From: Anaerolineales bacterium
GTDB lineage: Bacteria > Chloroflexota > Anaerolineae > Anaerolineales > VGOW01
DNA: 8,577 bases
Assembly: GCA_919901875.1 (NCBI GenBank)
Contig: CAKKQG010000359.1
Coordinates: 1 to 8,577, forward strand
Direction: 5' to 3'
Of this stretch, positions 6,586 through 8,577 are shown one piece after another. The notes under the pieces are model-generated. The model saw nothing but the letters and a program-made list of their open reading frames with translations, did no database searches and was not told the DNA's origin. How positions within the stretch are numbered: the stretch's first letter is position 1; each line of letters begins with the position of its first letter. Position numbers and translations under genes: made by a program.

Positions 6586-7456
6586 ACCGTGGTTGCTTGT
6601 AAAGTTCCACATCGCGCAAAAACTTTTTAATTGGCGCGGTGACGGGCGGGTCGTCGGTCAGCACCATCGTGTAATGATTCACGTCCGGCAGATCGACTCG
6701 TTCACAATCCGGTATCCACGCCACAAACGCCGAAGCCTCTTTTTCATCCAGCACATGCGCCTTGTCTCCTAACAACCCTTGCTTCGGGCGGATGAACAGA
6801 GTTGGACACTGCATCGTCGGGAAGTGAACGCACATGCTGTAGTAAAAATGCACATCGAGATCTCGCTCAATCGCTTCGGCGCTGGCTTTCGAGCGCACAG
6901 TGCCATCGGCAAACACATCTACATCGTCGCGCAAATAATTTTCGAGAGTCGCGCTCCACTGATCGCGGAAGTAAGGAAGGGAGCGGATCGAGTTAAGGTA
7001 TTCGTCCATCGAAGGGTAGACGTCAGCGAGACGGCGCAACATCGGGCGCATTGCCTCTAACACTTCTTCCTTCGGATCGCAACCCCCATCAATCAAAACT
7101 GTTGCTCTTACGCGGCTCGGACGAATCGAGGCAATGTAAACGCTGACCGTGCCGCCAAACGAATGACCGATGAACGAAAATTTTTCGTAACCCAACGCAT
7201 CGGCGAAGGCGAGAATGTCGCGGGCGTGATACGAAAAGCCGTAGCCTTCGTGCGGCTTGTCGCTGTCGCCGCGCCCGCGCAGATCAATTGAGAGAACACG
7301 ATACTCCGGCGCAAGTTGTTGAGCGATGTTTGTAAAAGAACCTTTGTGCCCGCTGATACTTGATAAACAAAAGAGCGGACCCTTCTCTCCCTCCCATTCG
7401 GTGTAGGCGAGTTTGATGCCGTTGACGGTGAGAGATTTTGTTTGTGGTGAGGTCAT
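6584..7456 (-). CDS. Alpha/beta hydrolase, 290 aa
   Basis: A soluble serine hydrolase of the alpha/beta fold; the substrate is unknown (an ester, thioester, lactone or C-C bond are all possible). The nucleophile elbow is GHSFGG with Ser99, the catalytic His is His261 in VNHYTM, and the acid is probably Asp231 or Asp237 after PTLFIRPKQG. IDLRGRGDSDKP (57-68) is the typical strand-4 region. An oddity is that the oxyanion-hole His-Gly usually found after strand 3 is Ser-Ser here (CLSSISGHKGSF, 30-41). A longer frame runs up to an ATG at 7519, but those extra 21 codons lie within the palindromic element, so the ATG at 7456 is preferred; its AAGGA (7470-7474) is 13 bases away, longer than ideal. 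It lies between the oxidoreductase and LeuC, so it may release or prepare a substrate for one of them. Confidence 0.85.
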   Translation of the reverse strand: MTSPQTKSLTVNGIKLAYTEWEGEKGPLFCLSSISGHKGSFTNIAQQLAPEYRVLSIDLRGRGDSDKPHEGYGFSYHARDILAFADALGYEKFSFIGHSFGGTVSVYIASIRPSRVRATVLIDGGCDPKEEVLEAMRPMLRRLADVYPSMDEYLNSIRSLPYFRDQWSATLENYLRDDVDVFADGTVRSKASAEAIERDLDVHFYYSMCVHFPTMQCPTLFIRPKQGLLGDKAHVLDEKEASAFVAWIPDCERVDLPDVNHYTMVLTDDPPVTAPIKKFLRDVELYKQPR

Positions 7457-7498
7457 GGGTGAGTTGGATTCCTTTTTCGCGTTTGCCTGATCATATAC

Positions 7499-7605
7499 GA
7501 TGTCGAATGAATTCGACATCTGCTACATCAAGTCTGCTGAAGCAGACTGAGCGCCAACGCGCTTCAGCGCGTTTGAGGTAGCAGTCGCAGAATTCATTCT
7601 GCGAC
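7499..7605. repeat. Four-hairpin mirror-symmetric palindromic intergenic element (107 bp)
   Basis: Four perfect hairpins stand in a row: 7499-7520 (9-bp stem), 7531-7548 (7 bp), 7556-7573 (7 bp) and 7584-7605 (9 bp). The apex is TGAA in the first two and TTCA in the last two, so every hairpin shows TGAA on one strand. The linkers 7521-7530 (TGCTACATCA) and 7574-7583 (TGAGGTAGCA) are inverted copies with one mismatch, and the central 7 bp (7549-7555) is the exact centre of symmetry. Hairpins 1 and 4 share the core GAATGAATTC, and 2 and 3 share GCTGAAGC. The last hairpin covers the final codons and stop of the oxidoreductase gene. It resembles REP/BIME-like or MITE-like elements, possibly moved by a transposase elsewhere; it may also end or process transcripts. 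Confidence 0.85.
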
Positions 7606-8577
7606 AAACGCATCCAACTCCGCCAACCTCTCCTGTGATAAATGTCCTTCGTTGTTCCAACCGCGCGCTTCGTAATACTCGTCCAACATTTTTTGAAATT
7701 TCTCTCGATCAATGTGATGCCCCTTCGTCGCGCGCGACGGCATCGGATCGTCAAAATATCTTTTCGGAAGGGTGTCGTCGGCGCGGGTACGCCCGATCTC
7801 TAAATTGATCTGTCGTTCAATATCAATCACGCGCTTGCCGACTCCGCGCAATTCGCCTTCGCTGAAATTCAAGCCTGCCACCGATTGAATCAATTCGACA
7901 AAATGATCGTAGCCAAGCAGCTTGGGCGAGTTGAATCCGTGCGTGATGAATTTGCAAATGCCAAGCGAATCGGCGACAGCGTAAATATCATCGTGCCACG
8001 CCACCATGCCGGCTTTGCCTTCGTAAGAAGTAGGATCGGAACTCGTCGGCACGCCGAAAATTTTCATCCGCAAATCATCGGGCAATTTCAAAATGTCAAG
8101 CGTCGGGCGGTTACGCAAATGATCCGCGCCGCGTGAGGCGACGGCGATGCCGAGCGCGAACGATTTGATGTAGCGCACGTCGTGTGGATCGGATTGCGGC
8201 AAGTCTTTCACGGCGATCAAATAATCGGCAGCTTCGGGTGGGAAGATTTTTTTCGCTTGCGAACTCTCTGCCAGCACATTCCCGAACCCGCGCCGATTCG
8301 CAATATCATTGATAAGATCAACCACTCGCTCGTAATCCCCCCACTCCAACTTGCCTTCGGTGATGCCGTCTCCGATTATTCCCCGTTGATACAACTCCAT
8401 CGCCCAGGCGATGATCGTTCCCGTAGATGACGCATCGAGTCCGAGATCGTTGACCAAGTTATTCAGCATGATCACTTGATCGGTTGGGGCAACGCCGATA
8501 TTCGCGCCAAGCAAACCAATCGTGGAGTATTCGGGACCTTCGCCGCCGAGCGTGTTGCGATGGCGGCAATGCACCAC
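7594..8577 (-). CDS. Aldehyde:ferredoxin oxidoreductase family protein, C-terminal 327 codons (cut by window edge)
   Basis: This family uses a tungsten or molybdenum bis-pterin cofactor and a 4Fe-4S cluster to oxidise aldehydes to acids with ferredoxin, in the cytosol of anaerobes. The 5' end is missing: the full protein is usually about 600-700 residues, so roughly half is present, and the first GTG at the edge is not a start. The visible part begins at VVHCRHRN, whose Cys is probably the third of the N-terminal cluster ligands, followed by GEGPEYSTIG (12-21), LGLDASSTG (45-53), the RGADHLR block (149-155) and the fourth ligand Cys208 in ADSLGICKF. These are the usual landmarks of domains 2 and 3. 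The C-terminus ends in FVAE, with the TGA stop in the apex of a hairpin at 7584-7605, so its tail may have been reshaped by that element. The exact substrate cannot be read. It is the first gene of the visible run. Confidence 0.88.
   Translation of the reverse strand: MVHCRHRNTLGGEGPEYSTIGLLGANIGVAPTDQVIMLNNLVNDLGLDASSTGTIIAWAMELYQRGIIGDGITEGKLEWGDYERVVDLINDIANRRGFGNVLAESSQAKKIFPPEAADYLIAVKDLPQSDPHDVRYIKSFALGIAVASRGADHLRNRPTLDILKLPDDLRMKIFGVPTSSDPTSYEGKAGMVAWHDDIYAVADSLGICKFITHGFNSPKLLGYDHFVELIQSVAGLNFSEGELRGVGKRVIDIERQINLEIGRTRADDTLPKRYFDDPMPSRATKGHHIDREKFQKMLDEYYEARGWNNEGHLSQERLAELDAFVAE

Noticed and set aside
7480..7515. TATGAT-like -10 promoter upstream of the hydrolase (minus strand)
   Set aside because: A TATGAT is present near 7490-7495, but the hexamer 17 bp upstream matches the -35 consensus poorly, and palindromic sequence gives such matches by chance.
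7457..7519. Extra 21 N-terminal codons for the alpha/beta hydrolase starting inside the palindrome
   Set aside because: The residues come from hairpin 1 and the following spacer and do not resemble a hydrolase N-terminus; the ATG at 7456 begins the normal fold.

Overview
The window holds a compact run of genes that all read on the minus strand, so transcription runs from high to low coordinates. GC content is moderate, spacers are short, and most starts are ATG with GGAG or AGGA Shine-Dalgarno sequences. The gene set (tungsten-type aldehyde:ferredoxin oxidoreductase, short archaeal-type LeuC and LeuD, acyl-CoA dehydrogenase) and the repeat-filled spacers suggest an anaerobic or facultative bacterium. 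Chloroflexota of the Anaerolineae kind is my best guess. This is inference from gene style; there is no rRNA or marker gene to settle it.

Layout in order of transcription: the C-terminal 327 codons of an aldehyde ferredoxin oxidoreductase family protein (8577-7594, cut by the window edge); a four-hairpin palindromic element (7499-7605) that supplies the oxidoreductase stop codon; an alpha/beta hydrolase (7456-6584); a spacer of fourteen 7-bp repeats; LeuC-type dehydratase large subunit (6475-5210); a spacer that is almost entirely a perfect 20-bp-stem hairpin of seven heptamers; a PaaI-type hotdog thioesterase (5158-4733); a 675-residue protein joining an acyl-CoA synthetase (AMP-ligase) to a complete LeuD (4729-2702); an acyl-CoA dehydrogenase (2699-1551); a second seven-heptamer hairpin spacer; a LeuB-type dehydrogenase with a C-terminal extension (1473-241); and the start of a second, about 76% identical LeuB copy that meets an in-frame TGA after 63 codons (218-27) and continues in frame to the window edge.

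How the genes may work together: LeuC, LeuD and LeuB form the isomerisation and oxidative decarboxylation half of 2-oxoacid elongation (2-substituted malate to 3-substituted malate to 2-oxoacid). The CoA ligase, thioesterase and acyl-CoA dehydrogenase handle an acyl-CoA, and the aldehyde oxidoreductase can oxidise an aldehyde to an acid. Together they would fit a route linking branched 2-oxoacids, aldehydes and acyl-CoA thioesters (for example around isovalerate or leucine), but no LeuA/CimA-type synthase is in the window and the real substrate is unknown.

The most unusual points are the zero-linker ligase-LeuD fusion, the loss in its ligase half of both the A10 lysine and the usual P-loop residues, the shared 7-bp period of three spacers with unrelated unit sequences, and the mirror-symmetric four-hairpin element whose four apices are all TGAA on one strand or the other.
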